Below are positions 50,280 to 58,781 of a DNA stretch of 64,000 nt, piece by piece. Origin of the DNA: Sulfolobales archaeon. GTDB lineage: Archaea > Thermoproteota > Thermoprotei_A > Sulfolobales > NBVN01. The notes beneath the pieces were generated by a model. It saw only the letters and a program-made list of their open reading frames with translations, did no database searches and had not been told where the DNA came from. The stretch covers positions 124,001 to 188,000 of the forward strand of contig JANXEN010000003.1 in NCBI GenBank assembly GCA_025058345.1, in the 5' to 3' direction. The first letter of the stretch is position 1. Each line of letters starts with the position of its first letter. A program made the translations under genes and the position numbers.

Positions 50280-52031
50280 TTGGAAGGTGGTAACGGAGCT
50301 GATGGCCTCATCCATCCATCTAGGTACGATGCAAATAGGAAAGTTATTTCAATAGGGGATAGGGAGGTGCATGTTGGTTCGAACCCACCGAAGGTTCTAC
50401 CACAAGAGAGTTTGTTAAGATATACTCAAAGCATATGTCCATACTGTTACGCATTACTTCCAGCCGTTTTAGTTGAGAGGGACAGTAAGGTATACATAAA
50501 GAAAGTATGTCCTGAACATGGGGAGATCGAGGAGCTTTATTCAGGGGATGCTGAGTTTTTTAAGAAGTTAGAGAGTTGGTACGTTGAGGGAAGGGGTCCT
50601 AGACACGTATATACGGATTTAAGTGCACCATGTCCATACAGTTGTGGTTTATGTTCAATACATAAGAGCCATACTGCTTTAGCTAACATGGTGTTAACTA
50701 ATAGGTGCGATTTGGATTGCTGGTATTGCTTCTTCTATGCTGAGAAGGTTGGCTTTGTATACGAACCTACTCTGAAGCAGATTGAGTTTATGGTTAAGAA
50801 CTTGCTTAAGCAGGGAGTTACTGCAGCAATACAACTGACTGGTGGTGAGCCATTAATTAGGGACGACATCGTTGAAATTATTAGGTTGCTTAAGTCTTTG
50901 GGTGTTAAGCACGTACAGCTCAACACTAATGGAATTAAGTTTGCAAGGTTGTACATGGAGGACCCCTCTAAGGCTATAGAATTCGCTAAGAGCATTAGAA
51001 GTGCTGGAGTAAATACCATATATTTAAGTTTTGATGGAGTTACTCCGAAAACTAACCCTAAGAACCATTGGGAAGTACCCTACATATTTGAAGTATTTAG
51101 GAAGTCAGGAATTACTAGCGTTGTATTAGTTCCCGTAATAATAAAGAATGTTAATGATGGTGAATTAGGTGAGATAATAAAGTTCGCAGCACTGAATATG
51201 GATGTGGTTAGAGCTGTTAATTTCCAACCTGTAAGCCTCACAGGTATGATTAAGAGAGCTGAAAGGGAGAGAATGAGAATTACGGTAGCTGATGCTGTTA
51301 AAAAAATTGAGGAGTTAACTAAAGGCTCTATAAGTCGGGAGGATTGGTTCACAGTACCTTCAACGGTGCCTATTTCAGAATTCGCAGAAGTTTTAGAGGG
51401 GAGATTTAAATTTGAGATGAGTAACCATCCACAATGCGGTGTCGGTACCTACGTTTATGTGAGAAAGGAAGGTGATGACGTTACTTACACACCGATTACG
51501 CGAATGATTGACGTGCCTGGATTCCTGGAGTACCTACGTGATAAAGCAGGTGAGTCAGCTGGCAAAGGTAAACTTATTTTAGGTTCTAAAGTATTGCTAA
51601 ATCTCATAGGTAAGTTCATTAAGTGGGGTGAAATACCTTCAGAGATTAAGACCGCATTACCTAAGATGCTTTACGACATATTCACTAAGAGGGATTACCA
51701 CGCCTTAGGTGTTTGGCACTATAAGTTCTTGTTTATCGGTATGATGCACTTTATGGATCTTTACAACTACGACGTTCAAAGAGTCATGAGGTGTAACATT
51801 CATTACTTAATGCCGGACGGTAGGTTAATACCTTTCTGCACCTTCAACGTTTTAAACGATGTTTATAGAGATTACGTGCAAAAGAAGTACATGTCAACGA
51901 TCGAGGATTGGGTTAGGGAGTCTGGGAAGGAATTAAGTGTTGAAAAGTATAGAAGGAATTTAAGCGTTATTGAGAAGTTGGAAAGCAGTGAGTTATATAA
52001 AGTAACTTACGGGCCTTTTATAAATAAGTGA
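50280..52031 (+). CDS. tes: Radical SAM protein, tetraether lipid synthase (Tes)-like
   Basis: A 583-residue radical SAM protein. Cysteine sites in order: ICPYCYALLP near residue 52 with VCPEHGEI (rubredoxin-like), CPYSCGLCSIHKSH near 117, and the radical SAM triad CDLDCWYCFFYAE near 142, followed by QLTGGEPLIRDD and HVQLNTNG. This cluster set matches the MJ0619 family, shown to join phytanyl chains into glycerol dialkyl glycerol tetraethers; the same family includes pterin C-methylases, so the call is not certain. TTG start with GAGGTGAT five bases upstream. Convergent with geranylgeranyl reductase, which supports a lipid role. Confidence 0.8.
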   Translation: MEGGNGADGLIHPSRYDANRKVISIGDREVHVGSNPPKVLPQESLLRYTQSICPYCYALLPAVLVERDSKVYIKKVCPEHGEIEELYSGDAEFFKKLESWYVEGRGPRHVYTDLSAPCPYSCGLCSIHKSHTALANMVLTNRCDLDCWYCFFYAEKVGFVYEPTLKQIEFMVKNLLKQGVTAAIQLTGGEPLIRDDIVEIIRLLKSLGVKHVQLNTNGIKFARLYMEDPSKAIEFAKSIRSAGVNTIYLSFDGVTPKTNPKNHWEVPYIFEVFRKSGITSVVLVPVIIKNVNDGELGEIIKFAALNMDVVRAVNFQPVSLTGMIKRAERERMRITVADAVKKIEELTKGSISREDWFTVPSTVPISEFAEVLEGRFKFEMSNHPQCGVGTYVYVRKEGDDVTYTPITRMIDVPGFLEYLRDKAGESAGKGKLILGSKVLLNLIGKFIKWGEIPSEIKTALPKMLYDIFTKRDYHALGVWHYKFLFIGMMHFMDLYNYDVQRVMRCNIHYLMPDGRLIPFCTFNVLNDVYRDYVQKKYMSTIEDWVRESGKELSVEKYRRNLSVIEKLESSELYKVTYGPFINK

Positions 52032-52034
52032 TTT

Positions 52035-53399
52035 TCACATTAACGAATCATGATAGTTCTTAAGGATTTTATTTAGGTCGTGTAACCATTTATTTAGGCC
52101 TTCGGGTGTGGATGGATATTTTAAGTAGTGTTCCTTGATTAGGTCCATATACTTCACTACTGTCCTTAATTTAAGGAGGAGTGACGGCCTCGAGAGTAGT
52201 GAAGATAGTTTTAATATCTTATCAACTAGACCCACCTCAAACTTACCTCTCAGAGATATTTCATTTAATTCGTTACCGTTAACTAACTTCTTACTTATAC
52301 TGAATTCTAAGTCATCGTTGCTTAATTTCTGGAGGAAATACCTAAAAATGTCTAAAGACCCTTGCTTCCCTCCGTACTTTATCATGTAGCAAGTATTCGC
52401 TTCCCATAGATCTTTAGCTGAAGTACTACCTACCTCTAATGCATTCTTTATTGCTTCTGAAACGCATTTGGCTGATATCATAGAAGACCCCTTACCACCC
52501 CCGTGGACCGGGTTAACTACATAAGCAGCATCACCTATGACTGCGATACCATTCCAAACTAGTGAGGGGATAGGTCTCCTAGTAGGTACTAAAGCACCCC
52601 CGGATTCAACTACCTTACTACCTTTAAACTCAGGGCGTGAGAAAACATGCTTGTACAGAAGTTCCTTAGGATGGAGTCCTCTCAAATCACCTCTAATTCC
52701 TAAACCAATGTTCACCGTCCTCTCCATTTTGCTATATGGGAAGTACCACCAATATCCTCCAGGAGCAACGTCGTTGTTGATGTATATTCGAAGGACCTCA
52801 GGGTTATCTATATGATTTTCTAAAACCCTAATCTCTCTATATGCAATGTTAGCATCACCTAAAACTAATTCCTCATTCACTGGCCATGACTTCGGTAGAA
52901 ATCTAACTACAGCTCTAGCATTGCCTGAGGCATCAATCACGACTTTAGAAAATATCTCCTTAGCACCGCCGGACCAAATTTTAACGCCGACCACATGATC
53001 GTCTTTGATTATTGGCTCCCTAAAATGCGTCCCTCCTAGAAATTCGACACCTCTTGAAATGGCGTCAGAGAGCAACCTCTGCGTGTATTTAATCCGATGA
53101 ATCTCGAAACCCTCACCTGAAACAAATACTTCATGCTGCTCACTAGGAGAGTAGATAGATATACCTTTAACTATCCCTTCTAATTCATCCCCCTTAGGAT
53201 AAGGCATACTTAACTCGTCGAAGTGGTGCTTCCCTACAGCATCACCACAAGGTTTGCTACCAACAAAATCCCAAGGTTTTAGATCGGCGATTAATGTCTT
53301 AACACCTAACCTACCTAAGAAATACGCAATTGAAGCTCCAGCGAAACCGGCACCAACTACTACTACGTCATAACTCATAGGAGGTCCGAAAGATATCAT
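52035..53399 (-). CDS. Geranylgeranyl reductase family protein
   Basis: FAD enzyme that saturates the isoprenoid chains of archaeal lipids. FAD motif VVVVGAGFAGASIAYFLG at residue 10, the GGR redox loop GSKPCGDAVG near 47, the YxWxFP-type signature GYWWYFPYSK near 216 and AVIGDAAYVVNPVHGGGKGSSM near 290. Length 454, somewhat longer than average with a C-terminal 90-residue tail. Its stop is four bases from the convergent tes stop. Could also act on quinone tails or dolichols. Confidence 0.9.
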   Translation of the reverse strand: MISFGPPMSYDVVVVGAGFAGASIAYFLGRLGVKTLIADLKPWDFVGSKPCGDAVGKHHFDELSMPYPKGDELEGIVKGISIYSPSEQHEVFVSGEGFEIHRIKYTQRLLSDAISRGVEFLGGTHFREPIIKDDHVVGVKIWSGGAKEIFSKVVIDASGNARAVVRFLPKSWPVNEELVLGDANIAYREIRVLENHIDNPEVLRIYINNDVAPGGYWWYFPYSKMERTVNIGLGIRGDLRGLHPKELLYKHVFSRPEFKGSKVVESGGALVPTRRPIPSLVWNGIAVIGDAAYVVNPVHGGGKGSSMISAKCVSEAIKNALEVGSTSAKDLWEANTCYMIKYGGKQGSLDIFRYFLQKLSNDDLEFSISKKLVNGNELNEISLRGKFEVGLVDKILKLSSLLSRPSLLLKLRTVVKYMDLIKEHYLKYPSTPEGLNKWLHDLNKILKNYHDSLM

Positions 53400-53450
53400 A
53401 CAATTTTAATCTTTTATGTCTTTCCAGAGACGTAAAGAAGGGTTTAAGGT

Positions 53451-55112
53451 TTAATGTGAGTCATAGATAAGGTTTATCGCTGAATCAACATATCTTATTA
53501 TGTCTTTAACCATAAAGGATTGGGTATTGGTGAGCCTTCCTCTCAGGTTTATAAGAATATTTAAGGCCTTATTTAAGGTGTTTATTGCGTCATTTAAGTT
53601 GCCTGAGTTAACATCATCTAGGCTTTCATTGAGAAGTAGTGAGACGTTGTTAATTAATTCCATTGTAAATAAGTTTCCCCTATATAGCTTTAAATCGTTT
53701 AATATTACTATACTCGTCCTTATGAGTTTCTTAACCTGACTTACCTTTTCATCTCTTATAGTCTTAGATATTTCGTTGAGTCTGCCTATATTTTCCAAAA
53801 CGTTGTTGAAGGAACCCTCAACTCTATCTATTAAGGGAGTCACTTCCTCAGAAATTTGAGTATAAGCACGTATCAATTCTCTAAAATCTCTACCTGTATG
53901 TTTCCCTTCCTTAGCCATTACTTCAAATCTACTTAAAACTTCGCTGAGGTTTCCAGCGCCAATTATTGCATACTTAGTTAATTCATCACTTAAATATGTG
54001 AGTTGGGAATTTATCTTCAGAACTTGATTTAATCTCTCTCTAACCGTAGGTGGTAATTTACCGTTATCACCTAGCCATCTAGCCACTCGAATAGATGTTT
54101 CATTTATCTCTAAAACTCTGCTGTAGATGGAGTCCAAAACCCTAGGTATGTACTTAACGGTTGTATTGAATTCAGCTATCTTTAAATTTAATACCTCCAC
54201 ATCTCTCTTAATTTGTGATGCAACCCTCACGTACTCAATTCCGCTTAAATTCCGTAATCCCTCAAGTCGCGTATTTACCTCATTTACGTCTTTAATTAAG
54301 TCTTCATATCGTTTGGTAATCAAATGCGATAAGTTAGGATTACTAAATTTACTTAATGAATTTAAGTCTTTTCTTAACTCAATAACGTTTTTATCTAAGA
54401 CCTTTAAGCGGTCATTCAACCTTATAATAAACCGTTCCTTAGACCTATCGAGCTGTATTTTAGTTAACTCGGTATCTAATGTCGCGATTATTTCTTTAAC
54501 GGTGTTTAGTTCTGTTAGGAAGTAAGTGTTGTTGAATGTACTTGAGTCATGCTGTTTGCCTTCTAGATATTGGTTAAGGGATTTAAGTTTGTCTAACGCG
54601 TTATCGGCTAAGGCGATGTAGTATTTAATCTTTGAATCAGCCACGGTTGTTGTTCCATTAAGAATTAATAATTTAGCCATAATGTTTCTTAGCGTATCGT
54701 TTAACGCATGTAGCTCTCGGCTTTTGGCCAAAAGATCCTTCATACTTACGAGTTGAGTACCTATGGTAGGTTCATTGGTGGTGACAAATAGTGCGTACTG
54801 TATAAGATTCATAGCATTTTCAAAAAGTCTCTTTGCCTGCTCCTTATCACTACGCTCTACTTGGGATATCTCATTGGAGATTTTAGTGACGTTCTCTAAG
54901 ACACTCCACACGTAATGTGTGCTAGGTACTTTCAACTTAGTAAGTACGTCCTTTACCATTTGTACGTTATAGTTTAGTACTTCAGAATAAGTGGTGTTTA
55001 TATTTCCAGCTTCTGCGTGTAATTCAACTAAGCTAATTGACGGGAATTTCATAAAGCTCGCTATAAATAAACCTAATAAAGCAACGACGACTAATTGCGT
55101 CGTTTTACTCAT
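53451..55112 (-). CDS. Secreted or surface coiled-coil protein
   Basis: I recognise no family. A signal sequence (TTQLVVVALLGLFIASFM) is followed by more than 500 residues of continuous heptad-like helix (for example ITKRYEDLIKDVNEVNTRLEGLRNLSG; INNVSLLLNESLDDVNSG), without cysteines or a C-terminal membrane anchor. Many Asn-X-Ser/Thr sites (NTT, NVT, NGT, NLS, NET) suggest N-glycosylation outside the cell. The length and helix are those of a stalk or fibre, or of a methyl-accepting-like sensor without its signalling tip. Single gene; function not inferable. Confidence 0.7.
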   Translation of the reverse strand: MSKTTQLVVVALLGLFIASFMKFPSISLVELHAEAGNINTTYSEVLNYNVQMVKDVLTKLKVPSTHYVWSVLENVTKISNEISQVERSDKEQAKRLFENAMNLIQYALFVTTNEPTIGTQLVSMKDLLAKSRELHALNDTLRNIMAKLLILNGTTTVADSKIKYYIALADNALDKLKSLNQYLEGKQHDSSTFNNTYFLTELNTVKEIIATLDTELTKIQLDRSKERFIIRLNDRLKVLDKNVIELRKDLNSLSKFSNPNLSHLITKRYEDLIKDVNEVNTRLEGLRNLSGIEYVRVASQIKRDVEVLNLKIAEFNTTVKYIPRVLDSIYSRVLEINETSIRVARWLGDNGKLPPTVRERLNQVLKINSQLTYLSDELTKYAIIGAGNLSEVLSRFEVMAKEGKHTGRDFRELIRAYTQISEEVTPLIDRVEGSFNNVLENIGRLNEISKTIRDEKVSQVKKLIRTSIVILNDLKLYRGNLFTMELINNVSLLLNESLDDVNSGNLNDAINTLNKALNILINLRGRLTNTQSFMVKDIIRYVDSAINLIYDSH

Positions 55113-55256
55113 TAGCCCTACCCAATAAGTTATTTCCTCAAGTTCTAAATTAAGTACTTCGTTCTTCGGGTTTAGAACTCTGAAGGAACTACTTTAACTG
55201 ACTGGTAGATAAATTTATATATCATGTGTGGTAAAAAATAGTGAGAGGTTCATTGT

Positions 55257-56714
55257 ATGAGTGAATTAGACTTTAAGAAATACCTAGACCAAATAGAAAA
55301 GCCTCCTAAGTTAGAGCTTAAGTGGATATGGACTGTTGCCGGTCCAGGAGCCATAATTGCTTCCTTGACCGTAGGAAGCGGTGAGCTTGTTTGGACGCCT
55401 AGAGCTGCTGCAGCTTTCGGCTACGCTATGGTTTGGGCCTTCCTATACGGCATCTGGATTAAGGGTATAGTTCAATATTTAGCTAATAGATGGCATACAT
55501 TGACAGGTATCCCAGCTTCGATAGCGACTGGCAAGGTCCTAACGAAGTGGTTTAACTTATTCCTTGCTGGCACAATATTGTCAGTTATGCCTATGTGGTT
55601 TGTTACACTGAGCTCCTTATCAGCGCAAGTGCTTTGGATTTCTACAGGTAGGCGTATGGATTTACTGTACTTCTGGATATTAGTAGTGGTAGCTACGGAG
55701 TTATTGGTAATATTTGCGGCTAGGTTAGGTAAGGCATATAAGGCTATAGAGAAAATTAGCTTAGTAGTTCTTTGGAGCATGTTTATAGGCTTCTGGGCGG
55801 GGGTCCTCCTAGGAACTAGGCCTGATTGGGGTGCGTTCTTCTCGAACCTATTTATACCTAAACCAATTCCACCATATGAGAGTTGGATCAGAACAGCAGC
55901 TCCCGATATATGGGCTTTAACACCTTTAATGCTGTTGGGAACCGCCTTAGGTTCTTTAGGTGGAGGTATTCAGGACTACGTTGGTTATCAAGCAATGCTG
56001 AGGGAGAAGGGCTGGGGCTTCCTTAAATTCTCTGACGATATGTTGAAGAAAGTCCATGAAATGGGTTTAAGTAAGATATCCTTACCGGAGGATGAGGAAT
56101 CTCAGAAGAAGATAAAGGGTTGGTTACTACCAACTAAGTTTGATTGCGGTTTATCGTTCTTCATGGTCTTCATCACCACAATACCTGCTGTAATATTAAC
56201 TATTGAGGTGTTACGTCCAAGGCAAATCGCGCCATCAGGACTTAGACTAGCTGAAGTGCAGGTAGCGTGGCTTACTGAAACCTTAGGTCCCTGGGCAGGA
56301 TTATTATGGTGGTTGGGTTCGTTCTTCGCTTTCTGGGGAACCTTCTACGGCCTTCATGAGGTGTATATGTGGACAATATATGATATGGTTAGAGGTACTT
56401 TCAAGAAATTTGCTGATATAACCCCCAATAAAGTCAGGATGTACCTATGGCCATATTTAATTATCATAGGCTCTATCTTCTTCCTAACTAACTTTTCACT
56501 ACCTATACTGACGGCATTTGCATCTGCTGCAACGCACCTATTTGCTTTAGCGATATGGGGGATAGCGCTTCTCTACCTAAACATGAAGTACTTACCTAAG
56601 AGTTATAGACCACACATAATATTGGTGATTCTAGCCATAATCGGTATATGTGTGTACTTGCCATATGGATTGATACAGCTCATACAAGTATTCGTCCCAA
56701 CATTCAGAATATAA
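55257..56714 (+). CDS. Nramp-related transporter lacking the metal motif
   Basis: LeuT-fold membrane protein of 485 residues with about 11 helices. The start of helix 1, GPGAIIASLTVGSGELVW near residue 30, aligns with the Nramp GPGFLASVAYIDPGN, but the metal-binding DPGN is VGSGE here. The helix 6 MPH motif is likewise missing; the region reads GSLGGGIQDYVGYQAM near 237. An extra cytoplasmic loop (residues about 255-290, KKVHEMGLSKISLPEDEESQKK) is charged. It is probably a carrier for something other than Mn2+/Fe2+, perhaps an organic acid. A TATA box (aaatttatatatc) precedes it; a T-run follows. Confidence 0.8.
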   Translation: MSELDFKKYLDQIEKPPKLELKWIWTVAGPGAIIASLTVGSGELVWTPRAAAAFGYAMVWAFLYGIWIKGIVQYLANRWHTLTGIPASIATGKVLTKWFNLFLAGTILSVMPMWFVTLSSLSAQVLWISTGRRMDLLYFWILVVVATELLVIFAARLGKAYKAIEKISLVVLWSMFIGFWAGVLLGTRPDWGAFFSNLFIPKPIPPYESWIRTAAPDIWALTPLMLLGTALGSLGGGIQDYVGYQAMLREKGWGFLKFSDDMLKKVHEMGLSKISLPEDEESQKKIKGWLLPTKFDCGLSFFMVFITTIPAVILTIEVLRPRQIAPSGLRLAEVQVAWLTETLGPWAGLLWWLGSFFAFWGTFYGLHEVYMWTIYDMVRGTFKKFADITPNKVRMYLWPYLIIIGSIFFLTNFSLPILTAFASAATHLFALAIWGIALLYLNMKYLPKSYRPHIILVILAIIGICVYLPYGLIQLIQVFVPTFRI

Positions 56715-56727
56715 GGCTAAACTAAAC

Positions 56728-56734
56728 TTTTTTT
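56728..56734 (+). terminator. Oligo-T terminator of the Nramp-like gene
   Basis: Seven T in a row, fourteen bases after the stop codon, without a hairpin. Oligo-T runs of this kind end archaeal transcripts. Confidence 0.5.
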
Positions 56735-56796
56735 AATCCACAATCAATTTCCAATTTACTTATTTACAATACCTGAGATTATTACTTAATTTGTGG

Positions 56797-56852
56797 TCCC
56801 AGTCGCTCCACCGACATCACTAAACTCAGAGATAGTCGTCAGGTCATCCCAA
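56797..56852 (-). ncRNA. Possible C/D-box sRNA, weak candidate
   Basis: Minus strand: GGGATGA (box C, one mismatch), 14 nt, CTGA (D'), 5-nt spacer, GTGATGT (same C' variant as the strong sRNA at 35.3 kb), 11 nt, CTGG (D with one mismatch). The geometry fits but three boxes are imperfect. It sits alone in the 183-base gap between two plus-strand genes. Confidence 0.3.
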
Positions 56853-56897
56853 TATGTAATTCTTAATCGGATTAATTAACCTTAGTTTCATGTATAT

Positions 56898-57218
56898 ATG
56901 GGCATGAACTTGCTCTGCGAAGTGTGTGAGGCCTCAAATGCTGTTGCAACATGTAGGTTATGCGGTAGGAATGCATGTGCTAACCATATAGATTCGGGAG
57001 GTTTATGCAGCATATGTAAGGAGACTTTATGTAAATTATGTAGTCAAAGACTCTCAGTGAGTAGCTGCACGATATGTGGGAGGATCATATGCAGGGAATG
57101 TTCAGTTGAGCTACAGCCAGCAATAAGGGTTTGCAAGGAGTGTTTCAGTAAGATTCTTTATAGCGAATCATATTCTAAGTATCGCAAGTACTTAAGGAGA
57201 TTCGCTAAAAATCTATAG
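56898..57218 (+). CDS. Small Cys-rich zinc-finger protein (B-box-like repeats)
   Basis: A 106-residue protein with about fifteen cysteines in CxxC pairs: CEVCEAS, CRLCGRNACANH, CSICKETLCKLC, CTICGRIICRECS, VCKECF. The spacing suggests three cross-braced zinc modules like B-box or RING fingers, followed by a basic helix SYSKYRKYLRRFAKN. Likely a protein- or nucleic-acid-binding adaptor. The start could be ATG 56898 or 56904. No conserved neighbour tells its role. Confidence 0.7.
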   Translation: MGMNLLCEVCEASNAVATCRLCGRNACANHIDSGGLCSICKETLCKLCSQRLSVSSCTICGRIICRECSVELQPAIRVCKECFSKILYSESYSKYRKYLRRFAKNL

Positions 57219-57237
57219 GGTGTTAATTCATTAAGAT

Positions 57238-57870
57238 TCAGTAATCAATTATATATATGGATTCACCGACTAATAACCATGTGACGTATCTATGACTTGG
57301 TTTTAACTCACTTACTTTCACTAATAGGCTTTGGATTATTTGCTGTACCTCCTTTAAACTTAGTTGTTCTGATGAAGATTTAATTAAACATCCCACTACT
57401 TCATAATCAGTCTTCACTGAACATATGTTAAAATTCGTTTCCTCTAAAATAAGATGTTTTTGCGGCTTATCTATTTTGAAGTACGTTAATGCATGACTTA
57501 ACGGAGTGATTAAATCTTTGAAGTAGAAGTCCCCAATGTATGCATCGGTAAGCGCTTCCTCATATATTGGTGTGTTAACTAACTCAAGTTCTGGGGAGTG
57601 AAAGCTTGGCTTAGTCAACTCCGTTAATAACTCTTTTATATGTTCTGACTTAATGATTTGATAAATGCGTTGATTGGTCCTAAACTCTTTTGTTATAAGT
57701 CTTGTTAGATCTAAGGACTCGTTCGCAGTCTTAATGCTTAGTCTGAAGTAAGTATGACTACCTTCTTTGATGGAGTGGGAGTAATTCTTTATCTCATTAA
57801 CTACTTCATCAACACCTTTGTTAAGTCTTATATTATGCCTGAATACCTTACATACCTCTAGACTATACAC
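57238..57870 (-). CDS. Hypothetical protein, 210 residues
   Basis: I recognise no family. Soluble, mixed alpha/beta pattern with a charged N-terminal half (VVNEIKNYSHSIKEGSHTYFRLSI) and a hydrophobic C-terminal strand (YVTWLLVGESIYIIDY). No metal motif, signal or membrane segment. Divergent from dtdA with 57 bases between, containing AT-rich promoter-like sequence; convergent to the zinc-finger gene. Codon use looks like its neighbours, so it is probably a real gene. Confidence 0.6.
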   Translation of the reverse strand: MYSLEVCKVFRHNIRLNKGVDEVVNEIKNYSHSIKEGSHTYFRLSIKTANESLDLTRLITKEFRTNQRIYQIIKSEHIKELLTELTKPSFHSPELELVNTPIYEEALTDAYIGDFYFKDLITPLSHALTYFKIDKPQKHLILEETNFNICSVKTDYEVVGCLIKSSSEQLSLKEVQQIIQSLLVKVSELKPSHRYVTWLLVGESIYIIDY

Positions 57871-57927
57871 ACGGATCTTTTAACTGAGGGACATTAAATT
57901 AATTATCTTATTTTTTAGTTAGATTGA

Positions 57928-58773
57928 ATGTATGAGGCGAAGACAGTGAAGTACGGATTAATATATAGTCTAAGAGATGTTGCAGGTGTTGGAATAGCTA
58001 AGGCTATAAAGTCTATGGTTTCTGGAAAGCAAGTATTTTTAAATGGGTTAAGCGAGTCCTACTTAATTGACGATTTGGATGCGTTTTTAATTGGTGTCGA
58101 TTGCGATATCACCGAATGCGAGTTTTTAGACAGTTTACTTGACATCGACTACTACGTGATGATCTCTAAACACTATTCTAATATGGGGGTTAAATCCTTC
58201 ACAACGCACCACGTCGGCATACCTATACATGACCTAAGTTTAACGAGGTCTATTAACCATTTCCCGCCCTCAAATCCAAATCTATCTAAATTATTTCTAA
58301 TGAATTTATCTAAGTTTTCGAAAGAAAGTGGGCTGAGCGATTTCGTAGTTTCTTATGAAGTAACCCATCACGGTCCGTTTACGTTGAGGAGACCATTAAC
58401 TTTCGTGGAATTGGGGAGTTCCCCTGATGAGTGGGTTTTTAAGGAGGCTCAGGAGGTAGTAGCTCATGCAGTTATTAATTCGCTTAACGCAGAAGTAGAG
58501 TGTGTAGCTACGGTAGGGTTTGGAGGAAATCACTATGCGAGCTTATTTACTTCACGAAGCTTAGGTAGTGATGAGTGTTACGGCCATATCGTACCGAATT
58601 ATGTGTTGAAGCATTTTAAGGAAGATGCTTATGTGTTAAATAAGCTCATCGATTTTGCTATTAAGTACTCATCAACCACTACATCTAGGGTAGTGCTTGA
58701 TGATAAGGTACCATCACTCGCTAAGAAGTTAGTTAAGGATTACTGCAGTAAAGTAGGTTTAAGTATTCATTAG
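57928..58773 (+). CDS. dtdA: D-aminoacyl-tRNA deacylase, archaeal/plant type
   Basis: Removes D-amino acids from tRNA. The family motifs are all visible: TTHHVGIPIHDLSLTR near residue 92, SYEVTHHGPFTLRRPLTFVELGSSPDEW near 150, and VGFGGNHYASLFTSR near 194, then ECYGHIVPNYVLKHF. The paired histidines of THHG and GNHY are zinc or catalytic residues in the GEK1/DtdA family. Length 281 is normal. It acts in the cytoplasm and is common in archaea without bacterial-type DTD. Confidence 0.94.
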   Translation: MYEAKTVKYGLIYSLRDVAGVGIAKAIKSMVSGKQVFLNGLSESYLIDDLDAFLIGVDCDITECEFLDSLLDIDYYVMISKHYSNMGVKSFTTHHVGIPIHDLSLTRSINHFPPSNPNLSKLFLMNLSKFSKESGLSDFVVSYEVTHHGPFTLRRPLTFVELGSSPDEWVFKEAQEVVAHAVINSLNAEVECVATVGFGGNHYASLFTSRSLGSDECYGHIVPNYVLKHFKEDAYVLNKLIDFAIKYSSTTTSRVVLDDKVPSLAKKLVKDYCSKVGLSIH

Positions 58774-58781
58774 AAAATGGT

